DNA of 64,000 bases from Bradyrhizobium ivorense (GTDB taxonomy: Bacteria > Pseudomonadota > Alphaproteobacteria > Rhizobiales > Xanthobacteraceae), in the NCBI RefSeq assembly GCF_900696085.1, contig NZ_CAADFC020000013.1, forward strand, positions 1-64,000, given 5' to 3'. Position 1 is the first letter of the stretch. The number at the start of each line of letters is the position of its first letter. Position numbers and translations under genes: made by a program. The notes under the pieces were generated by a model. That model searched no databases. It was not told the DNA's origin and was given only the letters and a program-made list of their open reading frames with translations. Shown piece after piece: positions 17,443 through 24,440 of this stretch.

Positions 17443-18291
17443 CTAGTCCAGCGTTCCCTGCGTGAAAAAGTGTTTTCGGATCCGCTGCACCAGTTCGGTG
17501 AAGACGGCATCCGACATCGAATCCAGCGAGCGCGGCCGCGGCAGCGGCACGTCGTAGATCGCGGCGATCGCGCCGGGCCGCTCGGTCATCACGAGCACCC
17601 GGTCAGCGAGGAACACCGCCTCCGGGATCGAGTGCGTGATCAGGAGCACCGTCTTGCCGGTCTCGCGCTGGATCCGCATCAGCTCGACATTCATGCGCTC
17701 GCGGGTCATGGCGTCGAGCGCACCGAACGGCTCGTCCATCAGCATGATCTTTGGATCATGCACCAGCGCGCGGCAGATCGAGGCGCGCTGCTGCATGCCG
17801 CCGGAGAGCTGCCACGGCAGCTTCTTCTCAAAACCCTCGAGCCCGACCAGCTTGAGCAGCTCCCTGGCGCGCGCAACATACTTGTCGCGCGGCAGCTGCT
17901 TCATGTCGATCGGCAGCATCACGTTGGAGAGCACGTTACGCCACGGCAGCAACAGCGCGTTCTGGAACACGATGCCGACATTGCCGTGTGGCCGGGTCAC
18001 CGTGTCGCCGTCGATCAGCACCTCGCCCGTGGTCGGCGGCAGCAAGCCGGAGATCATCTTGAGCAGCGTGGACTTGCCGCAGCCGGAGGGGCCGACCACG
18101 ACAAAGAACTCGCCGTCATTGATGGTGAAGTCGAGCGGCCGCAACGACGGCACATCGCCGTCGCGCGAGCGGTAGGTCTTCGACACGCCGGACAGCTTGA
18201 TGCCCGGCGTGGCACCGCCCGCGCGGTCCGACACCAGGCGCAGGTGGGCGGCGGGTTGCTCGGCAGCGGTGGCTTTGGTCGCTGACTTCAT
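17443..18291 (-). CDS. ABC importer ATPase (nitrate/sulfonate/taurine, SsuB-like)
   Basis: A 282-residue ATP-binding subunit with Walker A GPSGCGKST, signature LSGGMQQR, Walker B IMLMDEPFGALD and a switch histidine in LLITHSIPEA. The sequence class is that of SsuB/TauB/NrtD ATPases. It probably drives the permease at 19535-20344 fed by the binding protein at 18407-19402. A repeat lies in the 115-base gap before it. The class also carries non-sulfonate solutes such as pyrimidine precursors, and the downstream enzymes point to a hydroxylated organic acid or sugar derivative rather than a sulfonate. Confidence 0.92.
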   Translation of the reverse strand: MKSATKATAAEQPAAHLRLVSDRAGGATPGIKLSGVSKTYRSRDGDVPSLRPLDFTINDGEFFVVVGPSGCGKSTLLKMISGLLPPTTGEVLIDGDTVTRPHGNVGIVFQNALLLPWRNVLSNVMLPIDMKQLPRDKYVARARELLKLVGLEGFEKKLPWQLSGGMQQRASICRALVHDPKIMLMDEPFGALDAMTRERMNVELMRIQRETGKTVLLITHSIPEAVFLADRVLVMTERPGAIAAIYDVPLPRPRSLDSMSDAVFTELVQRIRKHFFTQGTLD

Positions 18292-18311
18292 GCGGCTAGG
18301 TCCATCCTCAA

Positions 18312-18393
18312 CGTCATTCCGGGGCGATGCGAAGCATCGAACCCGGAATCTCGAGATTCCGGGTTCGGCTCTCCGAGCCGCCCCGGAATGACG
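18312..18393. repeat. Intergenic palindromic repeat, family C
   Basis: Arms CGTCATTCCGGGGCG (18312-18326) and CGCCCCGGAATGACG-like (ending 18393, one base different) flank an inner hairpin CCCGGAATC-TCGA-GATTCCGGG (18342-18363). It sits between the binding-protein and ATPase genes of one putative operon, so it may act as an mRNA-stabilising or attenuating hairpin. Confidence 0.85.
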
Positions 18394-18406
18394 GTGCTCG
18401 TGGCAA

Positions 18407-19402
18407 TCACGAATTGCCCTTCGGCAGATAATCGTTGGTGTAAAACGCCTTCGGATTGTCCTTGGCCTTGGCGTCGAGGCCGCCGTATTCGACCATCAGG
18501 TTGACCGAATCGGTCATGTTCTGGTCGGTGACCTGGAACGGCCGCTTGCCCTTGGTCTCCGCCGTGCGATACAGCGGGATCGTCAGCTCGAAGCCCTGGG
18601 TCAGCGTGTCGATCTTGCCGCCCTTCGGGTTGGCATCGAGGATCGACTGCGCCGCCGCCTTCGGCTCCTTCTCGGCGGCTTCCACCGCCTTGGTCGTCGC
18701 CGACATGAAGCGGCGGACCAGATCGGCGTTGGCCTTCACATAGTCGGAATTTGCGATGATGCCCGACGACACCATGTTGATGCCGTAGTCGGCGAACTTG
18801 ATCGGATAGACGTCCTTGCCCGTGGCGTCCTTGATCTTCATCGACTGGTCCATGACGTAGCCGAGCAAGAGATCGGCCTGGCCGTTGATCACGGCATTCA
18901 GCTTGGTCTGGCCGTCGCCGGCGACGGTGTGGAAGTCGCTTTCCTTGAGGCCGGTCTTCTTCAGGAACAGCGGCCAGATCTGGGTCATCGAGTCAGCCGG
19001 CGTGATCGCGACCGTCTTGCCCTTGATATCCTCGGGCTTCCTGATGTTCTTGTCGACCAAGCCCATCGCCGACATCGGGCTGGTTTGTAGCAGCACGCCG
19101 GTGGCGACCACCGGCGCGCCCTTCACCGCCGCGCGCATCATGGTGGGCACGTCGACATAGCCAAAATCGGCGGTCTTGGCGGCCACCGCCTGCGTGGTCG
19201 CGGCCGAGCCGCGGCCTTCCTGGATCTCGAGGTCGATGCCCTCGGCGGCATAGATGCCCTTGGCCTTGCCGTAATAGAACGGCGCATGCTCGCCATAGAC
19301 GTACCAGTTCAGCATCAGCACGACCTTGTCGGCCGCGGCGGCAGGCGCCACTGCCGATACAGTCCAGGCCACCGCGGCAATCACAGCAATGATCAATCGC
19401 AT
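18407..19402 (-). CDS. ABC transporter substrate-binding protein (SsuA/NMT1-like)
   Basis: A 331-residue periplasmic binding protein. The signal peptide (MRLIIAVIAAVAWTVSAVAP, cleavage near AAAA-DK, about residue 24) is followed by the NMT1/SsuA-type fold: KVVLMLNWYVYGEHAPFYYG, GIYAAEGIDLEIQEGRG, and a phosphate/carboxylate-loop-like region ADFGYVDVPTMMRA. ATG 19400-19402 has a strong GGGAGG upstream. Flanked on both sides by palindromic repeats within the importer operon. The LNWYVYGEHAPFY signature is shared with binding proteins for thiamine-precursor-like and riboflavin-like molecules as well as sulfonates, so the ligand is open. Confidence 0.92.
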   Translation of the reverse strand: MRLIIAVIAAVAWTVSAVAPAAAADKVVLMLNWYVYGEHAPFYYGKAKGIYAAEGIDLEIQEGRGSAATTQAVAAKTADFGYVDVPTMMRAAVKGAPVVATGVLLQTSPMSAMGLVDKNIRKPEDIKGKTVAITPADSMTQIWPLFLKKTGLKESDFHTVAGDGQTKLNAVINGQADLLLGYVMDQSMKIKDATGKDVYPIKFADYGINMVSSGIIANSDYVKANADLVRRFMSATTKAVEAAEKEPKAAAQSILDANPKGGKIDTLTQGFELTIPLYRTAETKGKRPFQVTDQNMTDSVNLMVEYGGLDAKAKDNPKAFYTNDYLPKGNS

Positions 19403-19428
19403 CAGGTAATCCTCCCGTGGTTTTTGTT

Positions 19429-19506
19429 CGTCATTGCGAGCGAAGCGAAGCAATCCACTCCTCCACTTGCGGCACTATGGATTGCTTCGCTTCGCTCGCA
19501 ATGACG
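19429..19506. repeat. Intergenic palindromic repeat, family B copy 1
   Basis: Perfect 29-bp inverted repeat: left arm 19429-19457 begins CGTCATTGCGAGCGAAGCGA and right arm 19478-19506 is its exact complement, with a 20-base loop. Related copies at 35631-35753, 44228-44349 and 46731-46847 share the CGTCATTGCGAG ends and the AAGCAATCCA/TGGATTGCTT core. Confidence 0.92.
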
Positions 19507-19534
19507 GATGCTCTTTCTTGTTTCTCTGCAAATC

Positions 19535-20344
19535 TTACGAAGCGAAAATGATGTCATCGCGCTGGCTGACGTGCCAGGGGATCACCAGCCGCTCGATGCG
19601 GTCGACGATCCAGAACAGAATCACGCCGAGCAGCGCCAGGATCACCAGCGCGGCAAACATGGTCGGCAGGTCGAAGGTGCCGATCGAGCGCTGCATCACG
19701 TAGCCGATGCCGGAATTGGAACCGACGAACTCGCCGACGACGGCGCCGACCACCGCGAGCGTCACCGACACTTTCAGGCCGGAGAAGATCGCGGGCAGCG
19801 CATGCGGCAGGTTGACCGCGCGGAACACCGCGAAGCGGCTGCCCTGCATGGCGCGGGCGAGGTCGACCATGTCGGGGTCGACGGATTTAAAGCCCTGCAC
19901 GGCGGAGACCACCACCGGGAAGAAGCCGAGCAGGAACGCCGAAATCACCTTTGGGATGATGCCGAAGCCGAACCACACCACGAACAGCGGCGCGATCGCG
20001 ATCTTCGGCACCGATTGGGAGAACACTAGCAGCGGATAGACGTAGCTCTCCACGGTCTTGGACCCCGCGATCAGCATCGCGACGGGAATGCCGAACAGCG
20101 CCGAGAGCAGAAAGCCGCAGATCGTCGCGTAGGTGGTCGGCCATGACTGCCGCAGCAGCTCCGGCCAGTCGCTCATCAGCACCGCGACGACGTCGCCCGG
20201 CGACGGGATCTGATAGGCCGGAATCCGGAACAGACGGATCGACAGGTCCCACGCCACCACGATGAGGACCAGGAACAGAAACGGCCGCACCCAGGCCGCG
20301 TTCAGCACCTTCGCTATGCCCGAAGGGCTCTTCGCCTCCGCCAC
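19535..20344 (-). CDS. ABC importer permease (SsuC-like)
   Basis: A 269-residue inner-membrane permease of the binding-protein-dependent class with about six membrane helices (first at PFLFLVLIVVAWDLSIRLF). The cytoplasmic EAA-type loop for ATPase docking is seen at DLARAMQGSRFAVFRAVNLPHALPAIFSGL. It begins with GTG 20344-20342, preceded by GGGAG. It is the first gene of the importer/catabolic cluster; a sigma-70-like promoter lies 33 bases upstream. Order permease-binding protein-ATPase, with repeats between, is slightly unusual but complete for a transporter. Confidence 0.92.
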   Translation of the reverse strand: MAEAKSPSGIAKVLNAAWVRPFLFLVLIVVAWDLSIRLFRIPAYQIPSPGDVVAVLMSDWPELLRQSWPTTYATICGFLLSALFGIPVAMLIAGSKTVESYVYPLLVFSQSVPKIAIAPLFVVWFGFGIIPKVISAFLLGFFPVVVSAVQGFKSVDPDMVDLARAMQGSRFAVFRAVNLPHALPAIFSGLKVSVTLAVVGAVVGEFVGSNSGIGYVMQRSIGTFDLPTMFAALVILALLGVILFWIVDRIERLVIPWHVSQRDDIIFAS

Positions 20345-20376
20345 GTCCCGCTCCCTGTTTCAATCGTTCGGGAAGG

Positions 20377-20405
20377 AAATTAACCCGTTGGATAAATACT
20401 GTCCA
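20377..20405 (-). promoter_or_regulatory. Candidate promoter of the importer/catabolic cluster
   Basis: On the minus strand, TGGACA (20405-20400), a 17-base spacer and TAATTT (20382-20377) form a reasonable sigma-70-type promoter, placing transcription start near 20370 and a leader of about 26 bases before the permease GTG. Confidence 0.45.
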
Positions 20406-20477
20406 GCCCCTCGCACGCGGCAAAATCGCGCCGCAAGCTGCGACTTTGGTCAGGTGCAAATTGTATTGGCGGTTAAC

Positions 20478-20567
20478 CGTAGCCCGGATGAAGCGCAGCG
20501 AAATCCGGGGTCAGTCCATCCGCGGATCGAGCGGCCCCGGATTGCGCTGCGCTCCATCCGGGCTACG
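20478..20567. repeat. Intergenic palindromic repeat, family F
   Basis: Imperfect inverted repeat whose arms begin CGTAGCCCGGATG (20478) and end CATCCGGGCTACG (20567). The second tier pairs AGCGCAGCGAAATCCGGGG with CCCCGGATTGCGCTGCGCT with few mismatches. It lies between the importer promoter and the 3' end of the TetR gene. Confidence 0.85.
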
Positions 20568-20582
20568 CAACGGCGCGGCGGC

Positions 20583-21290
20583 TCACACCACCTGATGCTC
20601 CACCGACATCAGCGCCGGCATCTTCGCGCGGACGAACACGGCGGTGGATTTGCCGGTCAGCGCCGCCAGCACCAGCGCGATCATATGCTCGAGGCGCTCG
20701 TCGCGGGCGTCCTTCTTGAGCAGGTCGCGGCCGAAGATCACGCTCAGCGTGGCGCTGTTGGAGAGATAGAAGAACGCGAGCGCGGCGATCGAGATGTAGA
20801 GCTGCACCGGATCGACCGCGGCGCGGAAGTCGCCGCTTTCGACGCCGCGCGTCACCACGGTGCGGATCATCTCGACGAACGGCGAGTGCATCGACTTGAC
20901 CTTGGTCGAGCGCTTCAGGTGCTTTGCCTTGGCGAGGTTTTCGGTGTTGAGCAGCGCCAGGAACTCGGGATTGCGCAGAAAATAGTTCCAGGTGAAGTCG
21001 ACCAGGCGCGCGATCGCATCCGGTGGATCGAGGTGCTCGAGATCTAGCGTGCGCTCCTCGGCGCGGATCTTCTCATAGGCGCCTTCCAGCACCTCGAGAT
21101 AGAGATCCTCCTTGTTGCCGACGTGGTAGTAGAGCATCCGCTTGTTGGCGCCGGCCGCGGCCGCGATGCGGTCGACGCGGGCTCCGGCGAGGCCATAGGA
21201 CGCGAACTCCTGCTTGGCCGCCTCGAGAATGCGCAGCCGCATCCCCTCGGGGTCGCGCTGCCATTTCAATATTCGCTTCGCTTTGGCCAA
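20583..21290 (-). CDS. TetR/AcrR-family transcriptional regulator
   Basis: About 235 residues. The helix-turn-helix is in MRLRILEAAKQEFASYGLAG followed by ARVDRIAAAAGANKRMLYYHVGNKEDLY, after a basic leader (LAKAKRILKWQRDPEG). No ATG exists between 21377 and this leader; I prefer the TTG at 21290-21288, because starting at ATG 21377 would place the operator-like palindrome at 21346-21359 inside the coding region. The C-terminal domain resembles YcdC/RutR-type regulators (LVDFTWNYFLRNPEFLALLNTENL). It ends 239 bases from the importer permease start on the same strand, so it is a plausible regulator of that cluster. Confidence 0.82.
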   Translation of the reverse strand: MAKAKRILKWQRDPEGMRLRILEAAKQEFASYGLAGARVDRIAAAAGANKRMLYYHVGNKEDLYLEVLEGAYEKIRAEERTLDLEHLDPPDAIARLVDFTWNYFLRNPEFLALLNTENLAKAKHLKRSTKVKSMHSPFVEMIRTVVTRGVESGDFRAAVDPVQLYISIAALAFFYLSNSATLSVIFGRDLLKKDARDERLEHMIALVLAALTGKSTAVFVRAKMPALMSVEHQVV

Positions 21291-21345
21291 AATCGATTGC
21301 TCGGTGATGCCGGATTGACAAACGTAGCACGGCGCACGGCGTTTG

Positions 21346-21359
21346 AGAACGAATGTTCT
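21346..21359. promoter_or_regulatory. Operator-like palindrome upstream of TetR
   Basis: Perfect inverted repeat AGAAC-GAAT-GTTCT in the spacer between the VOC gene and the TetR regulator, 56 bases before the preferred TTG start. Suggests autoregulation. Confidence 0.45.
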
Positions 21360-21413
21360 GGTGATGAACGCGAGCAAATGCTGCTCGCGGCTGCGGCATA
21401 GACTGTCAGTCTT

Positions 21414-22262
21414 TTACTCATCCCTGCCCGGCGACGGCTGCACCAGCAGCGTCGGCACGCCGCAGGTGCCGTTGCGCACCGTCATCACGCGCGTGCCGGG
21501 TTTGCGGCCGGTGCGGACGTCGGAAACGTCGACGCCGGCGGCGACCAGCCGCGCGTGGGTAGCCTCGATGTCGATGACGCGCCAGCAGATGCCGCGCAGC
21601 CGGTCCGAGGCAGCCGGCTCCGCCTTGTCCGGCCGGTGCGTAACCTCGAGGATGAGGTCGCCGCAGCGGAAGAACATCAGCCGGCCCCACTCCGGATGCG
21701 ACCGGTCGAGCGCCATGTCGAGCCCGAGCCGCGCGCCATAGAGCGCGGCACACCGTTCGGGATCGGCGGTCGCGATCACCACATGGTCCATCGCGGTGAT
21801 CGAGGCCGGCATGGTGCGCACCGCCAGCGGCCGCTCCTTCTCGCGCTCCAGGAAGAACATGCGAACGCCATGCGTCGCCTCGGTCGCCGCGCGGGTGCGC
21901 TTCCATGACAGCGTGGCGCCGCTGGTCTCGTCGCGGCTTTCGACCTCGACGACGAGCTCCGGACGCAGCGTCAGCCGGTCGAGCCGGCGGTGCATCTTGT
22001 CGATATCGCTGGTGCGGAAGCAGAGGCTCGCCAGCCCCTCGCCTTGCGTGGCGAGCGCGCCGCGGACGCGCTGCGCAGCCTCGTCGTCGCCGCGCGGCGC
22101 CATCAATTCCAAGGTCGTGTTGTCGAGCGTGAACAGTACGCGGTCGGCGCCGTCGCCGCTGTTGCGCCATGACGGCGTCCGCGCGAACAGGGTCTCGTAG
22201 GCGGCGCTGGCAGCGGCGATGTCGCCCGTCAGGACGACGACGTGATCGAGACCGGTAATCAT
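21414..22262 (-). CDS. VOC-superfamily protein with two glyoxalase-like domains
   Basis: A 282-residue protein with two vicinal-oxygen-chelate modules. The first starts MITGLDHVVVLTGDIAAASAAYETLF and the second MDHVVIATADPERCAALYGARLGLDM (about residue 158). Each begins with a D-H metal ligand, and FRCGDLILEV supplies a Glu in the second module. This arrangement fits the 'glyoxalase-like domain' proteins that include dioxygenases, lyases and resistance proteins. ATG 22262 is used; no strong ribosome-binding site is visible. It lies upstream of tetR on the same strand, 37 bases before the operator-like palindrome region. Substrate unknown. Confidence 0.82.
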   Translation of the reverse strand: MITGLDHVVVLTGDIAAASAAYETLFARTPSWRNSGDGADRVLFTLDNTTLELMAPRGDDEAAQRVRGALATQGEGLASLCFRTSDIDKMHRRLDRLTLRPELVVEVESRDETSGATLSWKRTRAATEATHGVRMFFLEREKERPLAVRTMPASITAMDHVVIATADPERCAALYGARLGLDMALDRSHPEWGRLMFFRCGDLILEVTHRPDKAEPAASDRLRGICWRVIDIEATHARLVAAGVDVSDVRTGRKPGTRVMTVRNGTCGVPTLLVQPSPGRDE

Positions 22263-22491
22263 GGCGTCCGCCTCCCCGAATCTGCCGTCATTGTGCTCTC
22301 CCTAGCCCGTCGGAACCGCAGAGCGCCGCCGGCCGTTATGCCGGGTGCCAGAATGGCCTTCGATCCGCAGTGCCGCCCTCATATCTAGCCGCAAACCAGG
22401 CAGGGTTGCGAATATTTTCAGCGATCTCGGCCGGGCAGCGATGCTAATCTGCATCGCCGGCCGGGACCACACCAGCCACGACGGAAAGCGA

Positions 22492-23385
22492 ATGCAGGCT
22501 CTCTTCATCGGACAGACCTATATCGACGTCACCTTCATCACCGACCACATGCCGACCGGCGACGAGAAGCACGTCGCCGACGCTTATGCGGTGTCGTTCG
22601 GCGGCAATGCCGTGACCGCGGCGTTCTGCTGCGCTAAGCTCGGCATCGTGCCCGATCTGATCGCCACCATGGCCAATGACTGGCTGGGGCGGATGTTCTG
22701 GGACATGGCCGACCGCTACGGCATCTCGATGCATCCGCGCAAGGTGAACTCCTCCTCGCTCTCTTTCATCATGCCCAAGGAAGGCAAGCGCGCGATCGTG
22801 CGCTGCCGCGACGACCAGCACATCCATCCGTTTCCGCTGCTCAACCTGAAGGGCTGCCGCGCGCTGCACATCGACGGCCACCAGCCGGATGCAGCGATCC
22901 ACTACGCAAAGCTCTGCCGCGAGGAAGGCATTTTGACCTCGCTCGACGGCGGTGGGTTGCGCACCAATACCCATGAGCTGCTCGAATTCATCGACGTTGC
23001 GATCGTCGCCGAGCGGCTGTGCGAGCAGATGGACAAGACCCCGGAGCAGATGCTCGCCTATCTCAAGGAGCGCGGCTGCCGGGTCGGCGGCGTCACCATG
23101 GGCGAGCGCGGCCTGCTCTGGTATGACGAGGCGGGCAAGCTCGGCACCCTGCCGGCGCTGCCGATCTCGCGCGAGCGCGTGATCGACACCAACGGCGCCG
23201 GCGACGTGTTCCATGGCGCCTACATCTATTCCTATCTCGCCAATCCCGGCAAAGCCTGGCGTCAGCATTTCGAGTTCGCGCGCGCGGCATCGACCTACAA
23301 GATCCAGAAGCTCGGCAACGAGGCCGGCCTGCCGACGCTCGCCAACATCGAGGCGGTCAAGCGCGAATTTGGCGCCGCCGTCTGA
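22492..23385 (+). CDS. PfkB-family sugar kinase
   Basis: A 297-residue carbohydrate kinase. N-terminal MQALFIGQTYIDVTFITDHM and the glycine pair VSFGGNAVTAAFCCAKLG form the PfkB signature 1 region. C-terminal VIDTNGAGDVFHGAYIYSYL is signature 2, with the catalytic base Asp in GAGD. ATG 22492 has GGAAAG upstream; the frame stays open back to 22345 but that extension does not look native. Ten bases separate it from a second PfkB kinase, so the two are one operon. The sugar specificity is not deducible; insertion MHPRKVNSSSLSFIMPKEGKR suggests it is not ribokinase. Confidence 0.9.
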   Translation: MQALFIGQTYIDVTFITDHMPTGDEKHVADAYAVSFGGNAVTAAFCCAKLGIVPDLIATMANDWLGRMFWDMADRYGISMHPRKVNSSSLSFIMPKEGKRAIVRCRDDQHIHPFPLLNLKGCRALHIDGHQPDAAIHYAKLCREEGILTSLDGGGLRTNTHELLEFIDVAIVAERLCEQMDKTPEQMLAYLKERGCRVGGVTMGERGLLWYDEAGKLGTLPALPISRERVIDTNGAGDVFHGAYIYSYLANPGKAWRQHFEFARAASTYKIQKLGNEAGLPTLANIEAVKREFGAAV

Positions 23386-23395
23386 CAGGGGCTGA

Positions 23396-24343
23396 ATGGG
23401 GCCGGGCATGGGACGCGTCTTCGTCGCGGGTAGCATCAACATGGACGTGGTGGCGACCGCCGAGCGCCATCCGCGGATCGGCGAGACCGTAGCCGGCGAG
23501 GCCGTGCTGTATTTTCCCGGCGGCAAGGGCGCCAACCAGGCGGTGGCCTCGGCCAAGCAGGGCGTGCCGACCACGCTGGTCGGCCGGCTCGGCACCGACG
23601 CCTTTGGGCAGGAGCTGCGCCGCTTTCTCGCGGCGCAGGGCGTCGACCTCGGCTTCGTCAAGGACACCGAGGGCACGCATTCCGGCACCGCGATCATCAC
23701 CATCGCCAATGCCGACAACACCATCGTGGTGGTGCCCGGCGCCAACGCCCGGGTCGATGCCAAGGATGTGGCCGCGCCGGTGCTTGCCAGGGGCGATGTC
23801 GCAGTCAGCCAGTTCGAGATCCCGCTGCCGACGATCGCAGCCTTCTTCGCGCGCGCCCGCGCCGCCGGTGCGACCACGGTGCTCAATCCGGCGCCGGCGA
23901 AGCGGGCCGACAAGGCCCTGCTCGATCTCGTCGACATCCTGATCCTCAACGAAACCGAGCTCGGTTTTCTGACCGGAACGGAGCTCAAGGACGGCGACCC
24001 GCCTGCGCGTTTTGCCGAGGCGGCACGGAGTCTCGCGACGGGCAAGATCGTCTGCGTCACGCTCGGCAAGCGCGGCGTCCTGGCGCTGACCGGAGGCGAA
24101 CCGCTGCTGGTGCCCAGCCGCGCGGTCAAGGCGGTCGACACCACCGGCGCCGGCGATTGCTTCGTCGGCGCGCTGGCATCGCAACTCGCCGGCGGCAAAG
24201 AGCTGCGCGATGCGCTGGCCTACGCCAATGTCGCGGCGTCGATTTGCGTGCAACGGATGGGCGCCGCGCCATCGATGCCAACAGTGGATGAGGTTCGGTC
24301 GGCCCTTTCCACGAGTCGTCCCGGCGAAGGCCGGGACCTATAA
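23396..24343 (+). CDS. rbsK: Ribokinase-like PfkB kinase
   Basis: A 315-residue kinase closely following the ribokinase pattern: GRVFVAGSINMDVVATAERHP, YFPGGKGANQAVASAKQG (sugar-binding GGKGAN), ILILNETELGFLTG and VDTTGAGDCFVGAL with the catalytic Asp. It would phosphorylate D-ribose or a similar sugar at O5. Two starts are possible, ATG 23396 or 23408. The last residues (STSRPGEGRDL) and the stop codon are supplied by the intergenic repeat beginning at 24315, so the native C-terminus has apparently been extended by repeat insertion. No ribose transporter is adjacent. Confidence 0.85.
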   Translation: MGPGMGRVFVAGSINMDVVATAERHPRIGETVAGEAVLYFPGGKGANQAVASAKQGVPTTLVGRLGTDAFGQELRRFLAAQGVDLGFVKDTEGTHSGTAIITIANADNTIVVVPGANARVDAKDVAAPVLARGDVAVSQFEIPLPTIAAFFARARAAGATTVLNPAPAKRADKALLDLVDILILNETELGFLTGTELKDGDPPARFAEAARSLATGKIVCVTLGKRGVLALTGGEPLLVPSRAVKAVDTTGAGDCFVGALASQLAGGKELRDALAYANVAASICVQRMGAAPSMPTVDEVRSALSTSRPGEGRDL

Positions 24344-24437
24344 CCACCGGCCACGGCAAAGGGCACACGCACAGTTACGGCGTTCATCTCCGCCAATGAC
24401 GCCGCGGAGTATGGGGCCCGGCCTTCGCCGGGACGAC
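24315..24437. repeat. Intergenic palindromic repeat, family E copy 1 (overlaps rbsK 3' end)
   Basis: Perfect 21-bp inverted repeat: 24315-24335 begins GTCGTCCCGGCGAAGGCC and 24417-24437 is its complement. The middle holds TATAACCACCGG and ...CGCGGAGTATGGGG. A second copy is at 29269-29403. The first 29 bases lie inside the rbsK reading frame. Confidence 0.92.
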
Positions 24438-24440
24438 CAG

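Noticed and set aside
18342..18363. A tRNA-like arm (GGGTTCG) in the spacer at 18.3 kb
   Set aside because: It belongs to the symmetric family C repeat, with no cloverleaf, anticodon arm or acceptor stem.
20470..20479. Palindrome CGGTTAACCG as an operator for the importer cluster
   Set aside because: Only 10 bp, next to a repeat and about 65 bp upstream of the proposed -35; too weak to call.
22444..24198. A 584-codon minus-strand frame opposite the two PfkB kinases
   Set aside because: It has no recognisable motif and lies antisense to two kinases with intact signatures.
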